Part shown: in pieces, positions 7,632-14,765 of the stretch
Layout: every line of letters begins with the position of its first letter
How positions within the stretch are numbered: position 1 is the stretch's first letter
NCBI GenBank assembly: GCA_016303195.1
Contig: JAEDMD010000010.1
Coordinates: forward strand, 1-19,461
From: Oscillospiraceae bacterium
Lineage (GTDB): Bacteria > Bacillota > Clostridia > Oscillospirales > Ruminococcaceae
DNA length: 19,461 bases
Direction: 5' to 3'
The notes under the pieces: model-generated
Told to the model about the DNA's origin: nothing
What the model saw: only the letters and a program-made list of their open reading frames with translations
Databases searched by the model: none
Program-made: the position numbers and the translations under genes

Positions 7632-7951
7632 ACAACACCTCAGAAAGTGATATTTTTTCTGTACAAATAAAAAGCACACTAAAGCGTTAACTTACGTGTG
7701 CGTTAATAACATATGCCGAAGCGCACGGGTACAGAGTCTATATAAGCGAAGATACCTTTTACTACTCTTATTGACCTTTCATAAGTGAAAACTCATAAAA
7801 ATATTGGAATCAATAAGGCAACAGAAGTTGCCAGCCGTATTATCGGCAGTCGGCATTTGACCACGGCTGTCCGTATGGCCTTGACTGCAAATGTCGGAAC
7901 ATCCGCAGTGGTCAAAAATCTTGCTCTGAAACCGAAGCTTCTTTTGCAATT
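7632..7951 (-). promoter_or_regulatory. Long structured 5' leader of the speD operon, candidate attenuator or riboswitch
   Basis: About 320 nt lie between the predicted transcription start (near 7951) and speD. Strong pairings can be read directly. A 9-bp long-range helix joins 7916-7908 to 7864-7856 (TTTGACCAC / GTGGTCAAA). A perfect hairpin spans 7832-7817 (GGCAAC-TTCT-GTTGCC). A competing helix pairs TGCC (7855-7852) plus GCCG (7847-7844) with CGGC plus GGCA at 7837-7829, using part of that hairpin. AGAGT (7768-7764) pairs with ACTCT (7737-7733), while GGTA in its loop (7756-7753) can pair with TACC (7731-7728), a pseudoknot layout. A terminator then follows. I see no S-box, T-box or other riboswitch consensus that I know. 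A cis-acting RNA sensing a polyamine or SAM-related signal is an inference. Confidence 0.62.
7665..7701 (-). terminator. Intrinsic terminator within the speD leader (attenuator)
   Basis: GCACAC (7701-7696) pairs with GTGTGC (7679-7674). A further AAG/CTT can pair inside, and TTTTTATTT (7673-7665) follows directly. It ends 34 nt before the speD start codon, so it would stop transcription ahead of the operon. An upstream GTGCG (7726-7722) can pair with CGCAC (7702-7698), which contains the terminator's 5' arm. This is a possible antiterminator. Confidence 0.65.
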
Positions 7952-7957
7952 TGTTAT

Positions 7958-7986
7958 ATTTTATCATATTTCAGCAAATTTGTCAA
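7958..7986 (-). promoter_or_regulatory. Sigma-A promoter of the polyamine operon
   Basis: A perfect -35 TTGACA (7986-7981), a 17-nt spacer and -10 TAAAAT (7963-7958, 5 of 6 consensus) on the minus strand. Predicted start near 7951. No other equally good promoter was seen before speD. Confidence 0.82.
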
Positions 7987-8029
7987 TAGGCTGATTTGAT
8001 TTTTAAAGAGCAAAAGCATTTACTTTTTT

Positions 8030-8055
8030 AAAATAATAGAAACCGCCGAAGGCGG
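8030..8055 (-). terminator. Probable terminator between the alpha/beta hydrolase gene and the speD promoter
   Basis: On the minus strand, CCGCC-TTC-GGCGG (8055-8043) is followed by TTTCTATTATTTT (8042-8030). It is about 230 nt past the stop of the upstream hydrolase gene and 44 nt before the speD -35 box. It is also the edge hairpin of the GC-rich repeat-like element, so it may serve both roles. Confidence 0.55.
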
Positions 8056-8157
8056 CATTTCTGGGGTCAAGGGGGATGTTATCTCCCTTGCAGGGGGTGA
8101 ATGAGGGGGACAGAGTCCCCCTGACAAAGTAGTAAAGCAAGCGCAGCGATGCTTTAC
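8043..8157. repeat. GC-rich multi-hairpin intergenic element, probably an interspersed repeat
   Basis: Four hairpins stand in a row in an otherwise AT-rich gap. They are CCGCC-gaa-GGCGG (8043-8055), a 10-bp stem with one wobble, CAAGGGGGAT/ATCTCCCTTG (8069-8090 region), a perfect AGGGGGAC-aga-GTCCCCCT (8104-8122) and a perfect GTAAAGCA/TGCTTTAC (8132-8157). The base composition is unlike the flanks and no reading frame fits. Elements with this GGGGTCAAGGGGG ... GAGTCCCC plan recur between genes in many gut Clostridia, in my experience of such sequences. I see only one copy here, so repeat status is inferred. From 8158 to 8282 I see only AT-rich DNA with no supported feature. Confidence 0.55.
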
Positions 8158-8282
8158 GGACGTTTTTTTCTGAATTTATGACCTGATAAAGGATAGGTGA
8201 GCAGGTTCAATAGTCAGTTCCGCCGCTGAAATGATAAATATCAGAATTACTATATAAATCTTTTTACTATTCTTTTCATATG

Positions 8283-9152
8283 TTATAAAAATGTCTTTCG
8301 CAGAAAATCATTGAAAATGTCGCACATTCTGTCGGGAATTATCGTATACGGATAGTGACCTGCATTGGTAAGATGGTACTCCGCACCGCATCGTTTTGCA
8401 TATTCAACTCCTGCTTCCTGCCACGTTTTGGTCTTGGCATCCGTTTTCATATCGCTGATAAAGAAACAGCACGGACATTTCAGAACTCCCGTATCATGAG
8501 CTTTTGTGGCATTCTCACGCATAAGCATGGATTCTTCATATATTTCCTCGTTAAGGATATTGTCATAGTAAAGGATCTTATATGCACGTTTTTCCTCATC
8601 ATTCAGAAGATCACCCGACATCAACCCCGATGCGTCTATCGTCTTTTTCGCCTGCAATTTGGCAAATATCCCGTTTCCGGCAACTTTTGTCAGGTACTCT
8701 CGCCTCTTGTTCACAAGGCTCTGCATCTTGCTGTCAGGCACTTCTTTTGAAAACGTCAGTGTATGATCGGGACACGTCATATCATTTCCCAGAACTGCCA
8801 TTACTTCATCAGGATATTTGTTTGCCCCGTAAATAGCCTCAAATCCTGCATAATCATGCGGTACAAGCACATAGGGCGGTTCAAGCCCTGCTTCTTTCAG
8901 TGCATATCTGTCCTCAAGAACAAGATTTTCCAGTGTGCGTTTTCTTTTCATAGTGCCGCTGAAACCGTATCCCGATCGCTCAATAACAGCGATCTTGTGC
9001 GTCTCTTTCAGTTTTGAATAAAGAGGACGATATTCCAGAACAGGTGCGGTTATTTCAAGTCCTGCCATAAATACAAGGACAGGAGCTTTTTCGCCTTCAA
9101 TGTACACATTCAGCTCCGCCTGATCGACCTTAACAATATTCTTATAGGTCAT
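8283..9152 (-). CDS. Alpha/beta hydrolase with Asp at the nucleophile position
   Basis: 289 aa from the ATG at 9152, which has GAGGTG 6 nt upstream. An in-frame upstream extension to 9185 has no site. The fold is recognised from VLVFMAGLEITAPVLEY (oxyanion-hole strand), IAVIERSGYGFSG (62-65 region) and LVPHDYAGFEAIYGANKYPDEV (nucleophile elbow, about 96-117). The acid strand FFISDMKTD and the C-terminal NAGHYPYTIIPD supply the acid and histidine. The elbow reads PHDYAG where serine hydrolases have GxSxG or PHSxxG. The acting residue would then be D100, as in haloalkane dehalogenases and epoxide hydrolases (HDWGG). It is cytosolic, with no signal peptide seen. It stands alone between two terminators. 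No clear promoter was found; substrate unknown. Confidence 0.8.
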   Translation of the reverse strand: MTYKNIVKVDQAELNVYIEGEKAPVLVFMAGLEITAPVLEYRPLYSKLKETHKIAVIERSGYGFSGTMKRKRTLENLVLEDRYALKEAGLEPPYVLVPHDYAGFEAIYGANKYPDEVMAVLGNDMTCPDHTLTFSKEVPDSKMQSLVNKRREYLTKVAGNGIFAKLQAKKTIDASGLMSGDLLNDEEKRAYKILYYDNILNEEIYEESMLMRENATKAHDTGVLKCPCCFFISDMKTDAKTKTWQEAGVEYAKRCGAEYHLTNAGHYPYTIIPDRMCDIFNDFLRKTFL

Positions 9153-9221
9153 TTGATTCACCTCAATAACTAACAAATAATTCATAAATAAACTGCTCTT
9201 GTAATATCTTATAATTAACTG

Positions 9222-9258
9222 AGCAAGAAAAGAACTGCGAAGATTCGCTCTCCGCAGT
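9222..9258 (-). terminator. Intrinsic terminator after the diguanylate cyclase gene
   Basis: Six bases past the stop codon, the minus strand folds ACTGCG-G-AGA (9258 down) against TCT-T-CGCAGT (ending 9234), a 10-bp stem including one G-T wobble with a 5-nt loop. TCTTTTCTT follows. It separates this gene from the hydrolase gene. Confidence 0.75.
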
Positions 9259-9263
9259 CAGTA

Positions 9264-11168
9264 TTACTGTCTGTTTTTCTTTCTGTTAAATTTATTTTCG
9301 TACATTCTTTCATCGGCAATGTTGATAAAATGATCTATCTCCATAGTTTCGTCAGGGACATCACAATAAAATCCCAGACTCACGCCGACTTTGTAGTCTT
9401 TGCCTGATGTACTGTTGTATCTGTCGCAGTAATCCTCGATATACATGAAATAATCGCTTATAATGTCGTCTGTGTACTCTCCTACACCCACGATAGCATA
9501 CTCGTCACCGCCGATACGACAGCATATCTCGCTGTTCTTACAGCAGGTATTGAGAGCGTTCGCCGCAACTGTTATAGCATTATCTCCTTCAATATGACCG
9601 AAATTATCGTTGATATGTTTCAGCATATCAAGATCAGCCATCATGATAAGGAACTGCTGTTTTTCCGTCTGAGCTTTTTTGAACATAGCGTCAGACAGCC
9701 TTTTGAAGCCTTTTCTGTTGTATATACCCGTGAGAGTATCACGGATAGAACTCATTGAGATGCGCTGATTCATGCTCATCAGCTTGGTTCGCACACGCAG
9801 GAATTCAAGAGCGATATTGATATTCCTGTTCCAGTGAGCAAATACCATGCTGACAGATAATCTGATATCAGTAAATTTTATCAATGAATATCCGAAACAC
9901 CTGTCCATGAAATGCACAGGAAAAACAAAATAAACCGACGGTTCAGCGGAGTACTTCTTCATGAGCGGCGGTATGATGCCGACAGAATCGTACTCATAGT
10001 TGATATACTCAGGAGTATTGTCATTGATCACCATACGCACTTCCATCTTTTCGGAATAACCGTCAGTGATGTAATTATTGTCATTTTCGTCATCAAAATC
10101 GTCCCAGTTCTTGCAAAGGCAAAGCATATAGGTGTCTATACCGTTGAGAACATAAGCAAAGTCGTCGATCTTTTTCAGCAGATCTTCAAGATTTTCAGCG
10201 ACCATCAGACCTTCCATCATGCCGCTTTTATTGTAAAAATTCTCATACCGTTCCACATTCTTGTGATGAAATTCACGCTTGCGGACAAGGAAAGTCAGAC
10301 CGTCACTGCATCCGCAGCTTTGTGCAAGGATGAGTGAACCTGTTTTCGTGTCGGACGGTTCAGCTTTTTCACCTGTTATCATCTCATGTATCCTACATAC
10401 GGCAGATGCGCCAAGATGGCTGTTTTCGGGGTAGACGGTAGAAATTGACGGGATATTCTCGATAGCGTCACGTGAGCCGTCATAGCCTGTGATACGCACC
10501 TGATCGGGCACTTTTATACCGCCGCTTATCAGTGCATTGAACAGATTCATAGCCATAACATCGTTGGCGCAGACGATCGCATCGGGAACAGGCCTCTTTC
10601 CGCCTGCGATCTCATTTGCAAGACGCTGGGCGGCTGGTTTCCAGAAATCGCCATACACGATATTTTCCTCATTGACTTCCAGTCCGTGCTTTTCCATAGA
10701 ATCCATGAAGCCTTTGAGTCTCGACATGGCAGGAGTATTTCCCTCAGGGCCGGTCAGACAAATGAGCTTACTGCATCCGTGATAGTCTATGAGGTGATCC
10801 GTCATTTCTTCGATAATCCTCGAATCTTCGGCATATATACTCTCACAGAACGGAAAATCATAGTCAACGCTGAGCATAGGGATACCGAGTGTTTTTATCT
10901 TGTCCTCGATCCTCTCAACAAGGCTCTGCCCCGGAAAATTTCCTGCAAGCAGAATGATACCGTCGATCACATCAGGCCTTATGAGACTGAACACATTCTC
11001 CTCGCCGTACTGAATAAGGCTGTCGCCGTCAGTACTGAAAGTCATTATAAATGCATAGACATCGTATCCGAGAACCTTGCTTTGTTCGGAAATACCTACA
11101 AGTATCCTGTTCATATAATCATTGGCAACATCAGCGGCAATTACAGCAATTGTTTTTCGTTTCTGCAC
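9264..11168 (-). CDS. Soluble LacI-type ligand-binding sensor fused to a GGDEF diguanylate cyclase
   Basis: 634 aa. I start it at a GTG (11168) because AAGGAGGTG lies 6 nt upstream and the protein then begins QKRKTIAVIAADV, the first strand of the binding fold. Residues about 4-285 form a LacI/periplasmic-binding-like domain (VDGIILLAGN, LICLTGPEGN, PDAIVCANDVMAMNLFNAL, VRITGYDGS), with no helix-turn-helix before it and no signal peptide. A CGCSDGL segment and a middle region of about 170 residues follow. The GGDEF domain (about 475-630) has DTLTGIYNRKGF, MADLDMLKHIND and the active-site GGDEY (553-557). The inhibitory I-site RxxD is replaced by KNSE. It likely makes cyclic di-GMP from GTP in response to a small ligand, perhaps a sugar. 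It has its own promoter and terminator. Confidence 0.88.
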   Translation of the reverse strand: MQKRKTIAVIAADVANDYMNRILVGISEQSKVLGYDVYAFIMTFSTDGDSLIQYGEENVFSLIRPDVIDGIILLAGNFPGQSLVERIEDKIKTLGIPMLSVDYDFPFCESIYAEDSRIIEEMTDHLIDYHGCSKLICLTGPEGNTPAMSRLKGFMDSMEKHGLEVNEENIVYGDFWKPAAQRLANEIAGGKRPVPDAIVCANDVMAMNLFNALISGGIKVPDQVRITGYDGSRDAIENIPSISTVYPENSHLGASAVCRIHEMITGEKAEPSDTKTGSLILAQSCGCSDGLTFLVRKREFHHKNVERYENFYNKSGMMEGLMVAENLEDLLKKIDDFAYVLNGIDTYMLCLCKNWDDFDDENDNNYITDGYSEKMEVRMVINDNTPEYINYEYDSVGIIPPLMKKYSAEPSVYFVFPVHFMDRCFGYSLIKFTDIRLSVSMVFAHWNRNINIALEFLRVRTKLMSMNQRISMSSIRDTLTGIYNRKGFKRLSDAMFKKAQTEKQQFLIMMADLDMLKHINDNFGHIEGDNAITVAANALNTCCKNSEICCRIGGDEYAIVGVGEYTDDIISDYFMYIEDYCDRYNSTSGKDYKVGVSLGFYCDVPDETMEIDHFINIADERMYENKFNRKKNRQ

Positions 11169-11202
11169 ATTTGTCACCTCCTTGCCTGTTGTATGGTACG
11201 AA

Positions 11203-11230
11203 GTCAACCGCAGTAAAAAATTTGGTTGAC
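11203..11230 (-). promoter_or_regulatory. Inverted repeat in the 5' UTR of the diguanylate cyclase gene
   Basis: A perfect 7-bp inverted repeat, GTCAACC (11203-11209) and GGTTGAC (11224-11230), with a 14-nt AT-rich loop. It lies 35 nt before the GTG start and about 90 nt after the predicted transcription start. It could be an RNA hairpin or an operator. No T-run follows it, so it is not a terminator. Confidence 0.45.
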
Positions 11231-11322
11231 ATATCAGTCGCTACTATAAAAAACGCACAAAAAACGAAATCAAATCATATACAAATTGTTAAATCACGTA
11301 CAAATATTATTTATACATTATT

Positions 11323-11351
11323 ATTATACAATATTCGAGCCAAAATTTCAA
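11323..11351 (-). promoter_or_regulatory. Sigma-A promoter of the diguanylate cyclase gene
   Basis: Minus-strand -35 TTGAAA (11351-11346), 17-nt spacer, perfect -10 TATAAT (11328-11323). Start near 11316, giving a 5' UTR of about 150 nt that is AT-rich apart from the inverted repeat. I saw no cyclic di-GMP riboswitch consensus in it. Confidence 0.8.
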
Positions 11352-11430
11352 GAGTTTTTAGCATCTTTTTGAAAAAATCAAACATTCACCCTAAAAATCC
11401 ACAAAAGGTTTACACATCACAGATTACAGA

Positions 11431-13821
11431 TCACTTCAGTTCAGCAATAGTCACACCATCTTCACCCTCGCCGAATACACCGATACGGTAGCTTTTTACG
11501 GATGGATGAGATTTCAGTCGGCGATGAACAGCCTGACGAAGCAATCCTGTTCCCTTTCCGTGAATAATGGTAATTGTTGAAATATTAGACATAACTGCCC
11601 GATCAATGAACGAATCAAGCTGATAGATGCCGTCATCACAGGCGCATCCACGGATATCAAGTTCCATTTTTCCCCGTCGTTCAGCCTTTACTCCGACTTT
11701 GTTCATCTTGCGGTTCGGTTTCATCGACTTACTGCCGACGGTGACTTTCGGAGTTTCCTCCAGACGCAGACGAGAAATATTCATCTTTGTTTTCATAACA
11801 CCCATCTGCACGAAAACAAAGTCACTTCCGTCAGGATCGCCCGAAACTATGCCCTTTCTGCCAAGATCAACAACGTAGACCGTATCGCCACGGCGGAGCT
11901 TTCTCGGCAGAACATAATCGGCATTCGGGTCATGGCGGTCAACCGGATTTGCCGTGTCATACATCTTGTTGAAACTCTGCTTCGCCTTTGATTTAGCTCC
12001 CGAAACATTTGCGCTGAAATCTTTCTTTTCCTTTTGCTTACGCAGTTTTTCCAGCTCGTCGATAAGTTCATTTGACTCGGCTTTAGTCTGCTCGATGATG
12101 GTCATTGCACGCAATCTCGCCTTTTCCAGTTCATCAGCCTTTGCCGCTTCGATGGCTTCCTTTTCCTTTCGGAGAGTTTCCTCATGCTCAGCCGCTTCAT
12201 GGCGCAGACGGGAGATCTCCTCTTTCTGGCGCTCCAGATCAATTCTTGCGGCTTCCAGCTTGCCAATAACCTCCTCAAGACGGGTATTCGCCTCGCTGAC
12301 TCTTGTTTTGGCATCTTCAATTATAGCCTTCGGCATACCAAGACTTTCCGAAATCGCAAAAGCGTTGGATTTTCCCGGAGATCCGACAATAAGTCTGTAT
12401 GTCGGGCGGAGAGTTTCAATATCAAACTCGCAGGAAGCATTTTCAACATTTTCGCTGTCGATGGCGAAAACTTTCAATTCCTGATAGTGGGTCGTGACCA
12501 TGATCTTTGCGCCGTTTGCCATAAGTCGGCGGATTATCGACACCGCCAGCGCCGCACCTTCGACAGGATCGGTTCCCGAACCAAGCTCGTCAAGGAGAAC
12601 AAGGGAATTTTCATCGGCAATGTCAAGTATCTCAATGACCTTGTTTGTATGCGAGGAGAATGTTGAAAGATTCTGCTCAATGCTCTGACTGTCGCCGATA
12701 TCCGCTAAAACTCGCTCAAAAACAGAAATTCGGCTTCCATCTGCAACAGGAATAAGCAGACCGCACATTATCATACAGCTCAGAAGACCTGCGGTTTTCA
12801 GTGAGACCGTCTTACCGCCTGTATTCGGGCCTGTTATAATTAGCGCCTGATATTCCTCGCCAAGCGAAAGATCAATAGGCACAGCTTTATTTCGGTCAAT
12901 GAGCGGATGTCTCGCCTTTTTCAGGTACATCTTGCCATCATTTGTGATCTCAGGAAGTGTCGCTTTCATCTTTGCCGCAAGATTTGACTTGGCAAAGTAC
13001 AGATTAAGCTCAGTGCATATCTTATAATTTTCACAGAGAATATCGGCATAATCACCGCAATCACGGCAAAGCTCGCAGATAATCCTCTCGATCTCCTCCT
13101 GTTCCTTGCCTTCAAGCAGTCGGATGTCATTATTCGCTTCAACTATTGCCATCGGCTCGATGAAAAGTGTCTGACCTGTGGCTGAAGTGTCATGGATAAG
13201 GCCGTTGACCTGTCCCCTGTACTCCGATTTTACGGGCAGAACGAAGCGTCCGTCACGGATCGTAACGTTACTTTCCTGTAAGTATTGCTGAGTTGTCTTG
13301 TTTTTTATCATTTTATCGAGAGTTTCACGAAGCTGCATTCCTGCTCGATTGATCTTTCGGCGAATTGCCGCCAGTTCAGGGCTTGCGGCATCTGCGATCT
13401 CAGTCTCGGAGATTATTGAACGATCCAGCTTTTCAAGAAGCCAGTCATTAGGCTGTAAACGTGTGAACAGATAACTCAGCTCCGTCTCGACATTCTCACA
13501 GTGGGCATACCAATCGGCAAGTCCCTTTATCTGACGAAGCATGACTGCGATGTCCATGAGGTCACGCAGAGACAGGATCGCACCTGACTTAGCCCTTGCG
13601 GCTACGCCGCTGATGTCCTTGAAATTGGAGAACGGCGGTGTTCCGAACTGAACAGACAGCTCCAGCGCCTGCGATGTTTTAAGACATTCGTAACGTGTTC
13701 GCTCTAAATCAGGGTCAGGGCGGACAGCCAGTGCCATTCTGCGTGTTTCCTCATTTGAGGTCAGATCGGCGAGCATTTCGAGTATTTTGTCAAGTTCAAG
13801 TGTTTTCAAATATTTATTCAT
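11431..13821 (-). CDS. mutS2: MutS2 ATPase/endonuclease (ribosome-collision and recombination factor)
   Basis: 796 aa, full family length. ATG with AAAGGA 6 nt upstream. Order of parts: core and clamp helices (1-320), Walker A GPNTGGKT (331-338), Walker B LVLLDELGSGTDP (407-419), THYQELK (444-450), a long charged coiled coil (about 504-600), a KOW-like linker (KLRRGDTVYVVDLGRKGIV, 641-659), and a C-terminal Smr domain (718-796) with LDIRG and IHGKGTG (753-759). MutS2 binds branched DNA and, in Bacillus, collided ribosomes, where the Smr domain matters for splitting or cleavage. It lacks the mismatch-recognition domain of MutS. It lies 28 nt after recO, at the end of the housekeeping operon. 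No convincing terminator follows in 11352-11430. Confidence 0.96.
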   Translation of the reverse strand: MNKYLKTLELDKILEMLADLTSNEETRRMALAVRPDPDLERTRYECLKTSQALELSVQFGTPPFSNFKDISGVAARAKSGAILSLRDLMDIAVMLRQIKGLADWYAHCENVETELSYLFTRLQPNDWLLEKLDRSIISETEIADAASPELAAIRRKINRAGMQLRETLDKMIKNKTTQQYLQESNVTIRDGRFVLPVKSEYRGQVNGLIHDTSATGQTLFIEPMAIVEANNDIRLLEGKEQEEIERIICELCRDCGDYADILCENYKICTELNLYFAKSNLAAKMKATLPEITNDGKMYLKKARHPLIDRNKAVPIDLSLGEEYQALIITGPNTGGKTVSLKTAGLLSCMIMCGLLIPVADGSRISVFERVLADIGDSQSIEQNLSTFSSHTNKVIEILDIADENSLVLLDELGSGTDPVEGAALAVSIIRRLMANGAKIMVTTHYQELKVFAIDSENVENASCEFDIETLRPTYRLIVGSPGKSNAFAISESLGMPKAIIEDAKTRVSEANTRLEEVIGKLEAARIDLERQKEEISRLRHEAAEHEETLRKEKEAIEAAKADELEKARLRAMTIIEQTKAESNELIDELEKLRKQKEKKDFSANVSGAKSKAKQSFNKMYDTANPVDRHDPNADYVLPRKLRRGDTVYVVDLGRKGIVSGDPDGSDFVFVQMGVMKTKMNISRLRLEETPKVTVGSKSMKPNRKMNKVGVKAERRGKMELDIRGCACDDGIYQLDSFIDRAVMSNISTITIIHGKGTGLLRQAVHRRLKSHPSVKSYRIGVFGEGEDGVTIAELK

Positions 13822-13849
13822 GTTCTATCCTTTTAGTTAATAGTTATTA

Positions 13850-14593
13850 TCAGATCATCTTGTAGAAGTCAAGCGTGTCAAAACTGCGTTCAAGATGAGC
13901 CAGTGCATATTTCTCGGAAAACTGCGATAAATCGGCCATCGTTGCATCAGACACACGGAAATTGAACAGCCTGTCAAAATCCGTCAGCACAATATGACGG
14001 ACTGCACTCAGGACAGCCACTCCAACACGCATATAGTTCTCATTTTCCGTTCCCGCAAAGCAGTCAGAGCAGAAAAATCCGCCGTCATTGATGGAAAATA
14101 CCAGTTCATTCGGATCAAAAACTCCGCATCCACGACAAGCCACAATATCGGGCATAAAGCCAATCTCCGACATAAGTCGAAGTTCAAAAACAGCTTTCAG
14201 AAAAGTTTCTGAGCGTGTTCCGTTTTCAAGAAAATGCAGGCAATTCAGCATAAGGCGCAGTATATCGCTGTTTTGCTTTTCGGGATTAACGCAGGATCGC
14301 AGGACATCGGCAAAATACGATGCCAGCGATATCTTTTTCAGTGAGTCACGCAGGCCGTAGAATATATGTATCGGTTCTGCGCTGTTGAGACAGGGCATAT
14401 TTCTCCTGATCTCGGTGCAGAACCTTGAATAGGCAAAAAGCTGGGCAGAACTGCCGTTTTTGCCGTTTATTTTCTTTGCGCCCTTGACGGATATTTCCAC
14501 AACTCCGTGATCCTTTGTGAGTATGTCGATAAATTTATCGTTTTCGCCGTAAGAGCGCTCTTTCAGGACGATACCTTCAAAAGTCGTCATCAT
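13850..14593 (-). CDS. recO: DNA repair protein RecO
   Basis: 247 aa. RecO anneals strands and loads RecA on SSB-coated DNA together with RecR. The N-terminal OB fold is seen as TTFEGIVLKERSYGENDKFIDILTKDHGVVEISVKGAKK. A helical middle follows, then a zinc knuckle CRGC (about 152-155) with FFCSDC (174-177) and an F.INDGG stretch between. Two ATG codons in a row open the gene; AAGGA suits either, the second (14590) with slightly better spacing. The start lies inside the yqzL-like gene (about 17-nt overlap). The position after era and before mutS2 fits the Bacillus-type order era-yqzL-recO. Confidence 0.94.
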   Translation of the reverse strand: MMTTFEGIVLKERSYGENDKFIDILTKDHGVVEISVKGAKKINGKNGSSAQLFAYSRFCTEIRRNMPCLNSAEPIHIFYGLRDSLKKISLASYFADVLRSCVNPEKQNSDILRLMLNCLHFLENGTRSETFLKAVFELRLMSEIGFMPDIVACRGCGVFDPNELVFSINDGGFFCSDCFAGTENENYMRVGVAVLSAVRHIVLTDFDRLFNFRVSDATMADLSQFSEKYALAHLERSFDTLDFYKMI

Positions 14594-14678
14594 ATTCTTC
14601 CTTACAGCCGATGTAGGAGAGATAATCCTCTATTTTCCCCGTTTCGGCGAATCTTTCCCATAGTAATTCTTCGATCAC
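14577..14678 (-). CDS. yqzL: YqzL-like tiny protein between era and recO
   Basis: 33 aa from a GTG at 14678 with GGAGG 9 nt upstream. The N-terminal part, IEELLWERFAETGKIEDYLS, carries the W..F..TG.I.DYL signature of YqzL-family proteins, and the C-terminus is acidic (EEYDDDF). In Bacillus subtilis the small gene yqzL also sits between era and recO, so position supports the call. Its last 17 nt overlap the start of recO, so its translation probably couples to recO. The function of YqzL is not known to me. The nested inverted repeat just upstream touches its ribosome site. Confidence 0.8.
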   Translation of the reverse strand: MIEELLWERFAETGKIEDYLSYIGCKEEYDDDF

Positions 14679-14691
14679 CGCAAAAAACCTC

Positions 14692-14742
14692 CTGCAAACT
14701 GCTTTAGGGCGTTCAATGACGCCCTGTTAAAAGTATTTGCAG
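14692..14742 (-). promoter_or_regulatory. Nested inverted repeat abutting the yqzL ribosome site
   Basis: Two perfect 7-bp stems, one inside the other: outer CTGCAAA (14692-14698) with TTTGCAG (14736-14742), inner AGGGCGT (14706-14712) with ACGCCCT (14719-14725). In the transcript the 3' arm of the outer stem runs straight into the GAGG of the yqzL ribosome site. It lies 23 nt after the era stop. No T-run follows on either strand, so a terminator is unlikely. RNA processing or translational control is possible. Confidence 0.55.
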
Positions 14743-14765
14743 ATAATTAAAGATTATTTACGGAA

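Noticed and set aside
7840-7902. A 20-codon frame (begins MFRHLQSRPY) inside the speD leader, a possible leader peptide like those that control some polyamine genes
   Set aside because: There is no Shine-Dalgarno sequence, the frame lies within strong stems, and nothing but location supports it. Conservation would be needed.
7779-7967. A 62-codon minus-strand frame in the speD leader region
   Set aside because: Its first codons overlap the -10 box, so it would not be on the predicted transcript. It has no ribosome site and its product matches no family I know.
7632-7990. S-box SAM riboswitch or T-box ahead of speD
   Set aside because: I looked for the conserved core sequences of both, including a T-box UGG antiterminator element, and found none. 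A covariance-model search would settle it.
11225-11242. Plus-strand promoter TTGACA ... TATAAA near the cyclase UTR
   Set aside because: The spacer is only 13 nt and no plus-strand gene follows.
11352-11430. Terminator after mutS2
   Set aside because: There are T-rich stretches but no stable stem next to them. The gene may read through or end by another mechanism.
11954-12484. A 176-codon plus-strand frame rich in Ser, Phe and Ala opposite mutS2
   Set aside because: Its composition is the mirror of the MutS2 charged coiled coil. There is no start signal or domain.
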